Positions 57,242 through 64,000 of a DNA stretch of 64,000 nt are shown here, in pieces. Position numbers and translations under genes: made by a program. Below the pieces are notes generated by a model. The model did no database searches. It had not been told where the DNA came from and worked only from the letters and a program-made list of their open reading frames with translations. The DNA is taken from NCBI RefSeq assembly GCF_024609245.1, contig NZ_JANJYH010000009.1, positions 1 to 64,000 of the forward strand, written 5' to 3'. The first letter of the stretch is position 1; every line of letters begins with the position of its first letter. The stretch comes from Haloarchaeobius sp. FL176. Its GTDB lineage: Archaea > Halobacteriota > Halobacteria > Halobacteriales > Natrialbaceae.

Positions 57242-57646
57242 ATGGCTGACTCGATGAACGAGATGCTCCGGTCGGACATGCGTTGCGAGGGCCTGCTGGA
57301 GTGCTTCCACGACCTGAAGGGAATCGACAAGCAGATCTTCCAGCTGCTGAACGACGGGGACGAGGCGCTCACCGTCGACGAGATCGCCGAGGAGATCGAC
57401 CGAGAACGCTCGACTGCGTACCGCGCGGTCCAGCGGCTCCTCTCGGCTGGGTTCCTCCAGAAGGAGCAGGTGAACTACGACCAGGGCGGCTACTACCACG
57501 TGTACCGGCCGCGTGACGCCGAGGAGATCGCCCAGGAGATGCAGCGGATGCTGAACGACTGGTACGCAAAGATGGGGAACCTCATCGGCGAGTTCAGCGA
57601 GAAGTACGCCGACGAAGGGGCACAGGCCGAACCCGTCGAGACCTGA
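57242..57646 (+). CDS. Winged-helix regulator with Cys pair, candidate sulfur sensor
   Basis: A 134-residue regulator. Residues 25-95 form a TrmB/MarR-like winged helix (EIAEEIDRERSTAYRAVQRL, LLSAGFLQKEQVNYDQGGYY wing). A C-terminal helix (about 98-128) is suited to dimerisation. C15 and C21 (MRCEGLLECFHDL) lie just before the DNA-binding domain and could form a disulfide or polysulfide bridge, as in persulfide-sensing repressors (inference). It directly follows the YeeE/YedE genes but has its own copy of the GTATTG element. Confidence 0.82.
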   Translation: MADSMNEMLRSDMRCEGLLECFHDLKGIDKQIFQLLNDGDEALTVDEIAEEIDRERSTAYRAVQRLLSAGFLQKEQVNYDQGGYYHVYRPRDAEEIAQEMQRMLNDWYAKMGNLIGEFSEKYADEGAQAEPVET

Positions 57647-57647
57647 G

Positions 57648-57736
57648 CTACTCGCCGAACAGTTTGTCGACGAAGCCCTTCTCGCGCGACCGCTCGGCCA
57701 GCAGCACCGAGCACGGGTGGTCAGGTGCGTGTCCTC
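57648..57736 (-). pseudogene. C-terminal stump ending ERSREKGFVDKLFGE
   Basis: A leftward frame of about 30 codons before the stop at 57648-57650 reads HAPDHPCSVLLAERSREKGF and VDKLFGE. This resembles the end of haloarchaeal UspA-type domains or permeases carrying one (HxPCxVLLxERxxxxxxxxRLFG). The rest is replaced by the ABC ATPase gene. It is probably a remnant. Confidence 0.4.
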
Positions 57737-58831
57737 CTACCCGATGAGGTGAACGTCATCCGCCGAGACGGAGAGTGAGACGCGGTCGTCCACCTGCAGG
57801 GCGAGCCGGTCGACGGTTGTCGGCGGGACCGTCGCAGTCAACTCGACGGCGTCGGCCGCCCCTGCCAGGGGAGCGTCCGAATCCGGATTCCCGTCGCTCG
57901 TCGTCACGACGACTCGGTACTGGTCCCCTTCGTTCACCAGTCGACGGACCGTGCCGTGGAGACGGTTACGGGAACAGTCCGTCCCTTTCGAGCGACGCCC
58001 GAGTTCGAACCGTGCGGGGTGGACGCTGATGGTGAGCGTCTCGCCGAGGTCGATTCCTGCCTCCCTGCCATCGGCGGTCGTCGAGAGCTGTCCGTCCCCG
58101 ACATCGAGCAGTAGCCGGTCCGCCCCGACCTCGACGACCCTGGCGTCGAGGACGTTCTCGCTGCCGGTGAACCGGGCGACGAACGGCGTTGCCGGTCGCT
58201 CCAGCACGTCCGCGGAGCGCCCGACTTGCTCGACCCGGCCGTCGTGCAACACGGCGATCCGGTCGCCGAGCGCGCTCGCCGTCCGCTGGTCGTGGGTCAC
58301 GTAAACCACCGGAATGTCGAGCGAGGCGAACAGGTCGTGGAGCTCCAGCCGGAGTCGCCGCCTGATGGGTGCGTCGAGGCTCGAGAGCGGCTCGTCGAGC
58401 AGCAGTGCGTCGGGGTCTGCGGCGAGTGTGCGGGCCAGTGCTACCCGCTGTCGTTCGCCACCCGACAGCGCCCGTGGTCGGCGGTCGAGGACGTCCGGTA
58501 TCTCGAGCAGCGTCGCCAGTTCCTGGACGCGCTCGGGGTCGGTCGCCGCATACGCCACGTTCTCCCGGGCGGTCATGTGAGGGAACAGGGCCCCGTCCTG
58601 GAACACGACGCCGGTCCTCCGGTCTTCCGGTGGCACCCCGGTGAGGTCACGACCGTCGAGGGAGACCGTGCCGCCGTCGGCACCGACGAGCCCGGCGACC
58701 GTCGACAGGAGCGTCGTCTTCCCGCTTCCCGACGGTCCGAGCACCGCCAGCACCTCCTCACCGACCGTCAGGTCGACCGGGCCGAAGGTGAAGTCGCCGT
58801 AGCGCGCTCCGAGGGAGTCGAGTTCGAGCAT
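57737..58831 (-). CDS. wtpC: Tungstate/molybdate ABC importer ATPase
   Basis: A 364-residue ATPase. It has Walker A GPSGSGKTT, Q-loop VFQDGALFPHM, signature LSGGERQRVALARTL, Walker B LLLDEPLSSLD and switch VTHDQ. A C-terminal TOBE-type domain of about 130 residues probably senses the oxyanion. It is the third gene of the binding protein-permease-ATPase operon, two bases after the permease. Confidence 0.88.
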   Translation of the reverse strand: MLELDSLGARYGDFTFGPVDLTVGEEVLAVLGPSGSGKTTLLSTVAGLVGADGGTVSLDGRDLTGVPPEDRRTGVVFQDGALFPHMTARENVAYAATDPERVQELATLLEIPDVLDRRPRALSGGERQRVALARTLAADPDALLLDEPLSSLDAPIRRRLRLELHDLFASLDIPVVYVTHDQRTASALGDRIAVLHDGRVEQVGRSADVLERPATPFVARFTGSENVLDARVVEVGADRLLLDVGDGQLSTTADGREAGIDLGETLTISVHPARFELGRRSKGTDCSRNRLHGTVRRLVNEGDQYRVVVTTSDGNPDSDAPLAGAADAVELTATVPPTTVDRLALQVDDRVSLSVSADDVHLIG

Positions 58832-58833
58832 GG

Positions 58834-59631
58834 TCAGTCGAGAGGGTTGGTGCCGAGTGCGTTCAGGACGACGAGGCTGACGACCGCCACCACGAGGAGG
58901 ATGACGGCGACCGGGAACGCCTCGGAGAGGCCCGCGGTGCTGAACGAGACCCAGATCTGGACCGGCATCGTCCGGGGGTAGTACGCCAGCATGATGGTCG
59001 CGCCGAACTCCCCCATCGCCCGGGCGAACGCGAGGGTGACCCCGGCGAGTACACCCGGCCAGGCGATCGGGAGCGTCACCCGTCGGATGGTCGTCGCTCG
59101 ACTCTTCCCGAGCGAGCGGGAGGCGGCCTCCAGCTGGTCGTCGACCCCCTCGAACGCTGCCTTCGCCGTGACGACGATGAACGGCGAGGCGACGAACGTC
59201 TGGGCGAGGACCACACCGGCGAACGAGCGCGTGAGCGGGAGCCCAGCCGTCGCCGCCAGCTCACCAATGAGCGTGTTCGGCCCGACGACCGTCAACAGCA
59301 CCATCCCGCTGACGACAGGAGGGAGGACGAGCGGCAGGACGACGAGGGCGGTCAGCAGCGTCTCACGCCGGCCCTCGCTCCGTGCCAGCCGGTACGCGAG
59401 CGGGATTCCGAACGTCGCACCGATAGCCGTGCTCACGGTCGACGCCGCTACCGATGTCCCCATGGCCCCGACGACCGACGGGTCGTCCAGCCGCGAGATG
59501 ACGGTCTCCGGTGGCTGGCTCGCGACGAGCGATAGCACCGGCAGTACGTAGTAACAGAGCAACAGCGCCCCGAGCACTGTCGCGGCCGCGAGCCAGTCCG
59601 GCCCGCGTGCCGTCTCAGCGCGTGACGCCAT
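58834..59631 (-). CDS. wtpB: Tungstate/molybdate ABC importer permease
   Basis: A 265-residue permease with six helices and the ATPase-contact loop EAASRSLGKSRATTIRRVTL. The late FARAMGEFGATIMLAYYPRT is strongly characteristic of ModB/WtpB-type permeases. Its start overlaps the end of the binding protein gene by 17 bases, which ties the two together in translation. Confidence 0.9.
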   Translation of the reverse strand: MASRAETARGPDWLAAATVLGALLLCYYVLPVLSLVASQPPETVISRLDDPSVVGAMGTSVAASTVSTAIGATFGIPLAYRLARSEGRRETLLTALVVLPLVLPPVVSGMVLLTVVGPNTLIGELAATAGLPLTRSFAGVVLAQTFVASPFIVVTAKAAFEGVDDQLEAASRSLGKSRATTIRRVTLPIAWPGVLAGVTLAFARAMGEFGATIMLAYYPRTMPVQIWVSFSTAGLSEAFPVAVILLVVAVVSLVVLNALGTNPLD

Positions 59632-60520
59632 CCGGTGGCTGTCCCGTGTAGCGGGGGTACGGGTCGGGGACGAAGAACCCGAAGTCGATCAGGAAGTCGT
59701 CGTAGGTCAGTACCTTGAACACTGCGGTCGTCGCTGCTGTTTTTCGGCGGAGCGTCGCGGCGTAATTGGTCGGGGCCCCGTGGACGACTGTTCCCCCGGG
59801 CAGCTCGTAGCTCGTGGTCCCGTACCGGTCGGAGAATGCAGGATCGCCGAGGTCGATGGCTGCCGGGAGGTCGACGAAGTCGTAACCCCTGTCCAAAGCC
59901 ATGCTCCGGTAGATGAACGCGGCGTCGATGGCGCCCGTCTCGAACTGGCTCACGAGTTGCGTCTCGGGGTACAGCTGGCTCGGGGTAGGAATCGCCGTTC
60001 TGAGGTCGGTATCCGTGTCGTAATATCCGGTTGCGAGTTCGAGCGCAAGCAGGGTTCGGTAGCCGAGCGGGTCCAGGTCCGGGTCCGTTCGTCCCAGGGC
60101 GACCTCGTCGTCGAGGAGCGGTCGCCACCAGCCGTCCTCGCCCACGTCGGCGACGAGACGGCCACCCTGGCTCTCGGCGTCGTAGGCGAGGACGAGCGAG
60201 TTCGTCGCGATCTCGGCGTACCATTCGGGCGTGAGGGTCGACTCGAACAGCGCTGGGTCCGCGACGGCGACGATGTCGGGGTCCTTCTGTCCGTCGGCGA
60301 CGAGACGGGCGACCCGCGCCGAGCCGTGGGCTTCGACCTCGACGGTCTGGTCGACCCGCTCCCGCAGGCCGTTCTCCAGCGCGTTGTTCAGACTCCCGGC
60401 CGCGAGCACCGACACCGCGGACCCACCGCCGAAGACGCCGCTGCAGCCAGCCAGCCCGGCTGTCGCCCCCGCCACCCCGGCGAGAACCGCGCGCCGTCGG
60501 GGTGTGGTTCCCGTCGTCAT
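59615..60520 (-). CDS. wtpA: Tungstate/molybdate-binding lipoprotein
   Basis: A 301-residue exported binding protein. A Tat signal (PRRRAVLAGVAGATAGLAGC) ends in a lipobox Cys. VLAAGSLNNALENGLRE and the acidic EVALGRTDPDLDPLGYRTLL match WtpA/ModA-type oxyanion-binding proteins, the latter being the segment that contacts the oxyanion. It heads the operon. WtpA-type proteins favour tungstate, but molybdate cannot be excluded. Confidence 0.88.
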   Translation of the reverse strand: MTTGTTPRRRAVLAGVAGATAGLAGCSGVFGGGSAVSVLAAGSLNNALENGLRERVDQTVEVEAHGSARVARLVADGQKDPDIVAVADPALFESTLTPEWYAEIATNSLVLAYDAESQGGRLVADVGEDGWWRPLLDDEVALGRTDPDLDPLGYRTLLALELATGYYDTDTDLRTAIPTPSQLYPETQLVSQFETGAIDAAFIYRSMALDRGYDFVDLPAAIDLGDPAFSDRYGTTSYELPGGTVVHGAPTNYAATLRRKTAATTAVFKVLTYDDFLIDFGFFVPDPYPRYTGQPPDGVTR

Positions 60521-60623
60521 GGCCTCACCTCGGGAGGGTCAGCCAATAAAAGTATCTCACGGACGGACGCCACGTCGGCGCTTCGGCCGAGGAGTTTTGC
60601 ACGCCGGGGCCTCACATTCAGGT

Positions 60624-61313
60624 ATGCTATCACTGGCGATGGGCTGGCGGCATCTCCTCTTCGACAACTACCCGGTCGAACCCGAAATCGTCGACGCGCA
60701 CCTGCCCGATGCACTCGATGTGGATACGTTCGACGGGGACGCCTGGCTCTCCGTCGTCCCTTTCACGAACGTCGATGTCCGGCCGAGGGGTGTCCCTGAA
60801 GGGTGGGGCATGCCGCTCCCCGAGTTGAACCTTCGGACCTACGTCACCTGTGACGACGAACCCGGAGTCTACTTCTTCAGTCTCGACGCTCAGGGGGTCC
60901 TCGGCGTGACGGGCGCACGGCTGTTCCAACACCTTCCCTACTACTACGCCCGAATCTCGCTGGAGGGCGTCGACGGCAAGGTCCGGTTCCTGAGCCGGCG
61001 ACTCCACCCCGGGGCCAGGCCCGCGGAGTACGAGGCGACGTACTGGCCCAGCGGCGAGGCGTTCGAGGCGCACGAGGACCCGCTTGCACGGTTCCTGCTC
61101 GAACGGTACCGGTTCTACACCGAGGCTCCCGACGGAACTGTGCGGTACTCGAACGTCGATCACGAGACCTGGACGCTCTACCCGGCGACCGTCGACGAGC
61201 GGACAAACACGCTGTTCGCCGCGGATGGTTTCGACACGCCGGACACCGAGCCGGTCCGGTACTACAGCCCCGGCGTCGACGTGACCGCATCACGGTCGAA
61301 GACCTGGGACTGA
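60624..61313 (+). CDS. DUF2071 (YqjF-like) protein
   Basis: A 229-residue soluble protein of the DUF2071/YqjF family. MGWRHLLFDNYPVEPEIVDA at the start, PFTNVDVRPRG, YFFSLDAQGVLGVTGARLF and a closing YYSPGVDVTAS are typical. The function is unknown, with an acetoacetate-decarboxylase-like fold in the family. The ATG at 60624 is chosen over an extension to 60231 that runs through the divergent wtpA gene. Confidence 0.85.
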   Translation: MLSLAMGWRHLLFDNYPVEPEIVDAHLPDALDVDTFDGDAWLSVVPFTNVDVRPRGVPEGWGMPLPELNLRTYVTCDDEPGVYFFSLDAQGVLGVTGARLFQHLPYYYARISLEGVDGKVRFLSRRLHPGARPAEYEATYWPSGEAFEAHEDPLARFLLERYRFYTEAPDGTVRYSNVDHETWTLYPATVDERTNTLFAADGFDTPDTEPVRYYSPGVDVTASRSKTWD

Positions 61314-61410
61314 CTACGGGAGCATCTCGCGGAACCGCTCGGGGTCGTCGTGGAAGCAGTCCCCGACGACTGCGTCGGCACCGGCAGCGAGGATCTGGAG
61401 GTCGGCGTGG
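61314..61410 (-). pseudogene. C-terminal fragment of a leftward gene
   Basis: The frame ending at the stop at 61314-61316 reads ADLQILAAGADAVVGDCFHD and DPERFREMLP. It looks like the end of a real acidic protein, but the upstream part is absent and replaced by sequence of a rightward remnant. The family is unknown. Confidence 0.4.
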
Positions 61411-61560
61411 GAGGTTCTCGAGGACGCAGAGGAGCACGTCCGGCGGCTTCGCGCCACCGACCTCGACTGGACGGCGCTGCGTGCGCCACGACCCACCGAC
61501 GGCGCTCCGACCGGCGACTACCGTGTCGGCGACTTGCATTCTCTATATAGTGAATGGCAG
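61405..61560 (+). pseudogene. C-terminal fragment of an NAD(P)-binding NmrA-type protein
   Basis: A rightward frame without a start codon reads AWEVLEDAEEHVRRLRATDL, then DWTALRAPRPTDGAPTGDYR and VGDLHSLYS. This matches the late part of atypical SDR/NmrA proteins (DLDWTxxRxPRLTDGxxTGxYRVG). Both the Rossmann start and the true end are missing. Confidence 0.6.
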
Positions 61561-61596
61561 TTTATACTCTCGCGAGATGCCCAAGGTGGGTCCAGC

Positions 61597-62104
61597 ATGA
61601 GTGTCATCGAGAGCAACGACGACGGTCCGGAGTCGTCGAGAGTCCTCGTCCCCGCGCTCGCGGCCGCCGTCGGAGCGGGAATCGACCACGTCGTCTTCCT
61701 CTCGGTCATCGGTGCGGACAAGAACCCACTGGTCCCCCACGCGACGATCCTGGCTCGACGCGCGTGGTGTCGCAGGGGTGGGAGTCCGATGCTTCCTCGA
61801 CCATCGAGTCGGAGCGTTCGACCTCACCGGTCCGGAGTCGCTCGACTACCACGAGGTCGCCGCGGTTCTCTCCGCGGAGCTCGACCACCGCGTCACGTAC
61901 GACCGCCCGGGATTCCTCTCGTTCTGCTTCCGTCGCCTCCGGAGGGAGCACAGCCCGTCGACGGTGCCTGTGATGGCCGGTATTTACACAACCGCGCGAC
62001 TCGGGTTCGCCGCTCGTGTCACCGACGACATCCGCGGGGTCCTGGGTCGCGAGCCCCGGGACCTCTCCTCGTTCGTCAGGGACCACCGGTCGGCCTGGTC
62101 CTAG
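61597..62104 (+). pseudogene. Second decayed NmrA-type gene with deletion and frameshift
   Basis: ATG 61597 (MSVIESNDDGPESSRVLVPA) continues as AVGAGIDHVVFLSVIGADKN and PLVPH in one frame. After about 61760 the homology jumps to a different frame reading LDHRVGAFDLTGPESLDYHE and VAAVLSAELDHRVTYDRPGF, up to FVRDHRSAWS at 62104. Both parts are typical NmrA-family segments, but roughly 60-80 residues between them are missing. The gene is inactivated. Confidence 0.7.
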
Positions 62105-62168
62105 ACGGTGCAGCTCCAACCTCGCCGGGGCCTATCCAGTTCCACTGAATACCGCCCCGGCATACGTA

Positions 62169-62246
62169 TTCGCCGGTTGTGTTCACTGTCTGTATTCATG
62201 GCTTATGTTCAGTGCATACATTCATTGAGGTCATTCAGGGTTAGTT
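62169..62246. repeat. Iteron array A, 13-bp period
   Basis: TTCA occurs at exactly 13-base steps at 62182, 62195, 62208, 62221 and 62234, with a degenerate TTCG unit at 62169. Units read for example TTCACTGTCTGTA, TTCATGGCTTATG and TTCATTGAGGTCA. It lies upstream of parA and is separated from array B by about 220 bases of non-coding sequence. It is a candidate replication- or partition-protein binding region. Confidence 0.75.
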
Positions 62247-62462
62247 CGGGCGGCTAGTCTTGGTTGCTGGCTGTCTTGAACTGTCCCAATACTCGATAGT
62301 CACTGGTTCGTGCCCGTACCTACGTTCAGTCGCTGTGAAGACGATGAACGATCGGACGTACAGTTGCCCAGTTCGCTCTTCCCCACAGTGAACACCGCCC
62401 GTGTCACTGAATCAGCCACAGTATTTCACCCAACCATTCACGACAAACGTACACCACAACTA

Positions 62463-62540
62463 TTCATTACTTGTGTTCAGTAGTTGTGTTCATTAGTCCC
62501 ATTCACAAGATGTGTTCAGTAATTGTGCTCAAAGACTGGA
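62463..62540. repeat. Iteron array B, 13-bp period, upstream of parA
   Basis: Six direct units start at 62463, 62476, 62489, 62502, 62515 and 62528. The best copies are TTCAGTAGTTGTG and TTCAGTAATTGTG; the last begins CTCA. The array is AT-rich and ends 54 bases before the parA ATG, so it may be both a centromere (parS) and an operator for parA. Confidence 0.8.
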
Positions 62541-62593
62541 ACCACGAATGCGTCTGACGAACATTCAAGACGGACGGCTGTGATGGTGCGAGC

Positions 62594-63469
62594 ATGTTAG
62601 CGTACTCGACGTACAGCGAGGCCGGCGGGGTCGGCAAGACGACGACCGCCGCCAACCTGGCTGTGGCCCACGCCCGTGCCGGACTGAAACCGCTCGTGGT
62701 CCCCCTCGACCCGCAGGACGGCGATCTCTCCCGGCTGTTCGGCGTCGACGACCAGCGGACGGAATCGGTCGACAACATCGTCCGACACATGATCCGACGT
62801 CCGAAGGGCGAGTTCGACGACCTCGTCCGGAGCGTCGAGGGCGTCGACATCGTCCCCGAACACAACATGCTCTCGGACCTGGCGGAGTACCTCCAGCGCG
62901 AGAAAGACCAGGCCGAAGCGATGGGGGAGGCGTTCGGAATGCACGCCCAGCTGCTCCGCGTGCTGCGCGAGGCGGGCGTGCCGGACGAGTACGACGTGCT
63001 CATCTGCGACCCGCCCGCGACCGAGGGACCGCATCTCTACAACGCCATCCACGCGACCCGGTCGCTCGTCATCCCCGTGGAACCAAGTGCCAAAGGCCGC
63101 GCCGCGGTCGAGGGCCTCGAGTCCCTCGTCGCCGGCCTGGAGGACCAGCTGGAGGTCGACGTTGGCGTCCTCGGAGCAATCCCAATCGGGTTCAAGAACA
63201 CCCGCGACCAGCGCACCATCCTCGACGAGATACAGTACCCGATTCCCGAGGTCATCGGGGAGCGCGCGTCGCTGATGGAGGGCTGCTGGATGCAGCAGTG
63301 CTCCGCCTACCAGTACGTCCGGGCGCATCGCGACCGACAGCGGGACTACGAGATCGAGACCCTGGCCCAGTTCGACCGCATCGCCCGCCATCTCGAACGG
63401 GAGGTCGGACTCGAAGCGCCGAACCCGCCGGAACCCGGCGACGTCGAACACGAGGTGCTGACCGTATGA
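62594..63469 (+). CDS. parA: ParA-type partition ATPase, variant Walker A
   Basis: A 291-residue MinD/ParA-family ATPase for replicon partition. The P-loop reads SEAGGVGKTTT, with K15 as the catalytic P-loop Lys, but the signature Lys of the deviant Walker A (KGGxxKT) is replaced by Ala10. Other motifs are VPLDPQDGDLSRLFGVD and LICDPPATEGPHLYNAI (Walker B-type Asp). The C-terminus is acidic. It overlaps the next gene by four bases and is preceded by iteron arrays, as in plasmid or secondary-chromosome partition loci. Confidence 0.9.
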   Translation: MLAYSTYSEAGGVGKTTTAANLAVAHARAGLKPLVVPLDPQDGDLSRLFGVDDQRTESVDNIVRHMIRRPKGEFDDLVRSVEGVDIVPEHNMLSDLAEYLQREKDQAEAMGEAFGMHAQLLRVLREAGVPDEYDVLICDPPATEGPHLYNAIHATRSLVIPVEPSAKGRAAVEGLESLVAGLEDQLEVDVGVLGAIPIGFKNTRDQRTILDEIQYPIPEVIGERASLMEGCWMQQCSAYQYVRAHRDRQRDYEIETLAQFDRIARHLEREVGLEAPNPPEPGDVEHEVLTV

Positions 63470-63876
63470 CGGGAATGAAAGAAGGAGCAGGCGAGGACCC
63501 CTTCGCGGAGCCCTCGTCGGACGACGGCGATACGTCGTCCACTTCGACCACAGAATCAACGACGAAGTCGAGCGACGATGGTTCCTCGTCGACGTCAGCC
63601 GGTAGCGCTGGTGGGTCGGGCCGTCGGACGATGCAGATCCCGTACAAGTTCCGGCGCGACGGGGTTCAGGATGGGCGCGACCGAGTCCCGCTGTTCCTCA
63701 AGCCGGACACGAAGAGTGCAGAACGCGATGCCCTCCGTGAGCTAGAGGAGCGCTTCGACGCGGATGTCTCCCTTACGGACCTCCGCGAGGCCCTGATGAT
63801 GGTCGGACTCGAGCACCTCGACGAGGTCGAGGGCGAGCTGGAGGAGTGGGGCTACGGGATGACGTTCGAGGAGTAG
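63466..63876 (+). CDS. Partner protein of ParA (putative ParB-like DNA-binding)
   Basis: A 136-residue protein. Residues 1-53 are Ser/Thr/Asp-rich and disordered. Residues 54-100 contain basic GRRTMQIPYKFRRDGVQDGR followed by DRVPLFLKPDTKSAERDALR, and then helical acidic segments. Its start (ATG at 63466, MTGMKEG) overlaps parA. Small genes at this position usually encode the DNA-binding adaptor of the partition complex. The fold is not certain. Confidence 0.7.
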   Translation: MTGMKEGAGEDPFAEPSSDDGDTSSTSTTESTTKSSDDGSSSTSAGSAGGSGRRTMQIPYKFRRDGVQDGRDRVPLFLKPDTKSAERDALRELEERFDADVSLTDLREALMMVGLEHLDEVEGELEEWGYGMTFEE

Positions 63877-63911
63877 CCTGTTCAGACGGAGCCCCCGAAT
63901 AAATGAACGGT

Positions 63912-63923
63912 ATATCGCGATAT
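63912..63923. repeat. Perfect 12-base palindrome ATATCGCGATAT
   Basis: A self-complementary 12-mer just after the partition genes. It may be a protein-binding site (parS-like) or part of a replication region continuing beyond the window. Confidence 0.6.
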
Positions 63924-63929
63924 GGAGAG

Positions 63930-63958
63930 TTGGGGCTGTAGTTGCGAATAGCCCCCAA
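63930..63958. repeat. Stem-loop TTGGGGCT / AGCCCCCAA
   Basis: TTGGGGCT (63930-63937) and AGCCCCCAA (63950-63958) pair with one unpaired base and a 12-base loop. It could end the parA operon transcript or belong to an origin hairpin. Confidence 0.55.
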
Positions 63959-64000
63959 GTCGTGCATGGGATTTGGGCCAGTTTCCTCCTCTCGGCTGGT

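Noticed and set aside
62169-62540. CRISPR array
   Set aside because: Units are 13 bases with no spacers between them. This is an iteron pattern, and no cas genes are present.
1-64000. tRNA, rRNA and complete insertion sequences
   Set aside because: No cloverleaf-like conserved tRNA blocks, no rRNA signatures and no transposase motif were found by reading. A covariance-model scan was not possible here.

Overview
The window comes from an extremely halophilic archaeon (class Halobacteria). The evidence is high GC, very acidic predicted proteins, Tat-type lipoprotein signals (RRxYL plus lipobox), TATA boxes about 25-30 bases before start codons with little or no leader, and haloarchaea-typical families (HalX and HalOD1 domains, DUF3209, a CobN/ChlID cobaltochelatase pair). 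A ParA-type partition locus preceded by two arrays of 13-bp iterons at the right end, together with many gene remnants, suggests a large secondary replicon, but no replication initiator gene is seen.

Layout. 0-11.7 kb is accessory: a 5'-truncated sensor kinase, an HxlR-receiver-HalX regulator, an HtpX protease, a TetR-controlled module with two matching palindromic operators, a MATE exporter, a CBS-HEPN fusion and a PQQ-type lipoprotein. 11.9-14.8 kb holds an ApbE-centred redox operon: a secreted acidic/His protein, the flavin transferase, an anchored thrombospondin-type-3 protein ending in TGAS, and a diheme ferric-reductase-like membrane protein. A two-winged-helix regulator pair follows. 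15-21 kb holds several pseudogenes around a complete binding-protein-dependent ABC importer.

21-40.2 kb is a nearly complete cobalamin (corrin ring) biosynthesis and cobalt uptake region. One divergent pair runs cobN-cbiC-cbiE leftward and chlID-cbtB-cbtA-ferredoxin rightward. A long leftward operon runs cbiT-cbiL-cbiF-cbiG-cbiH2-cbiH1-ferredoxin-unknown-cbiX/ferredoxin-DUF3209-propeller. A winged-helix ligand-binding regulator (40.3 kb) is divergent from cbiT. Inverted repeats ACAAT-N4-ATTGT lie before cbiT and before an isolated CbiX-like gene. No cbiD or cbiJ is visible.

41-57.7 kb begins with a CNNM/CBS transporter, an AIR-synthase-like protein and a class V aminotransferase. It then becomes a sulfane-sulfur region: TauE/SafE, rhodanese-metallo-beta-lactamase, a tandem HiPIP lipoprotein, thioredoxin, DsrE, TusA, split YeeE/YedE and a small winged-helix regulator with two cysteines. 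A shared element, GTATTG-N11-CAANAC-like, recurs before at least seven transcription units, in five or six cases 52-67 bases before the first start codon. Three of these units begin with a tiny ORF coupled to a membrane protein. I read this as one regulon for uptake, relay, oxidation and export of sulfane sulfur, probably governed by the regulator at 57.2 kb. Unrelated genes (flippase-like, UspA, SDR, LiaF-like, DUF2270) are interspersed.

57.7-64 kb holds a tungstate/molybdate ABC importer, a DUF2071 protein, a group of decayed NmrA-type genes, the iteron region, parA with a partner gene, and a palindrome and stem-loop at the window edge.
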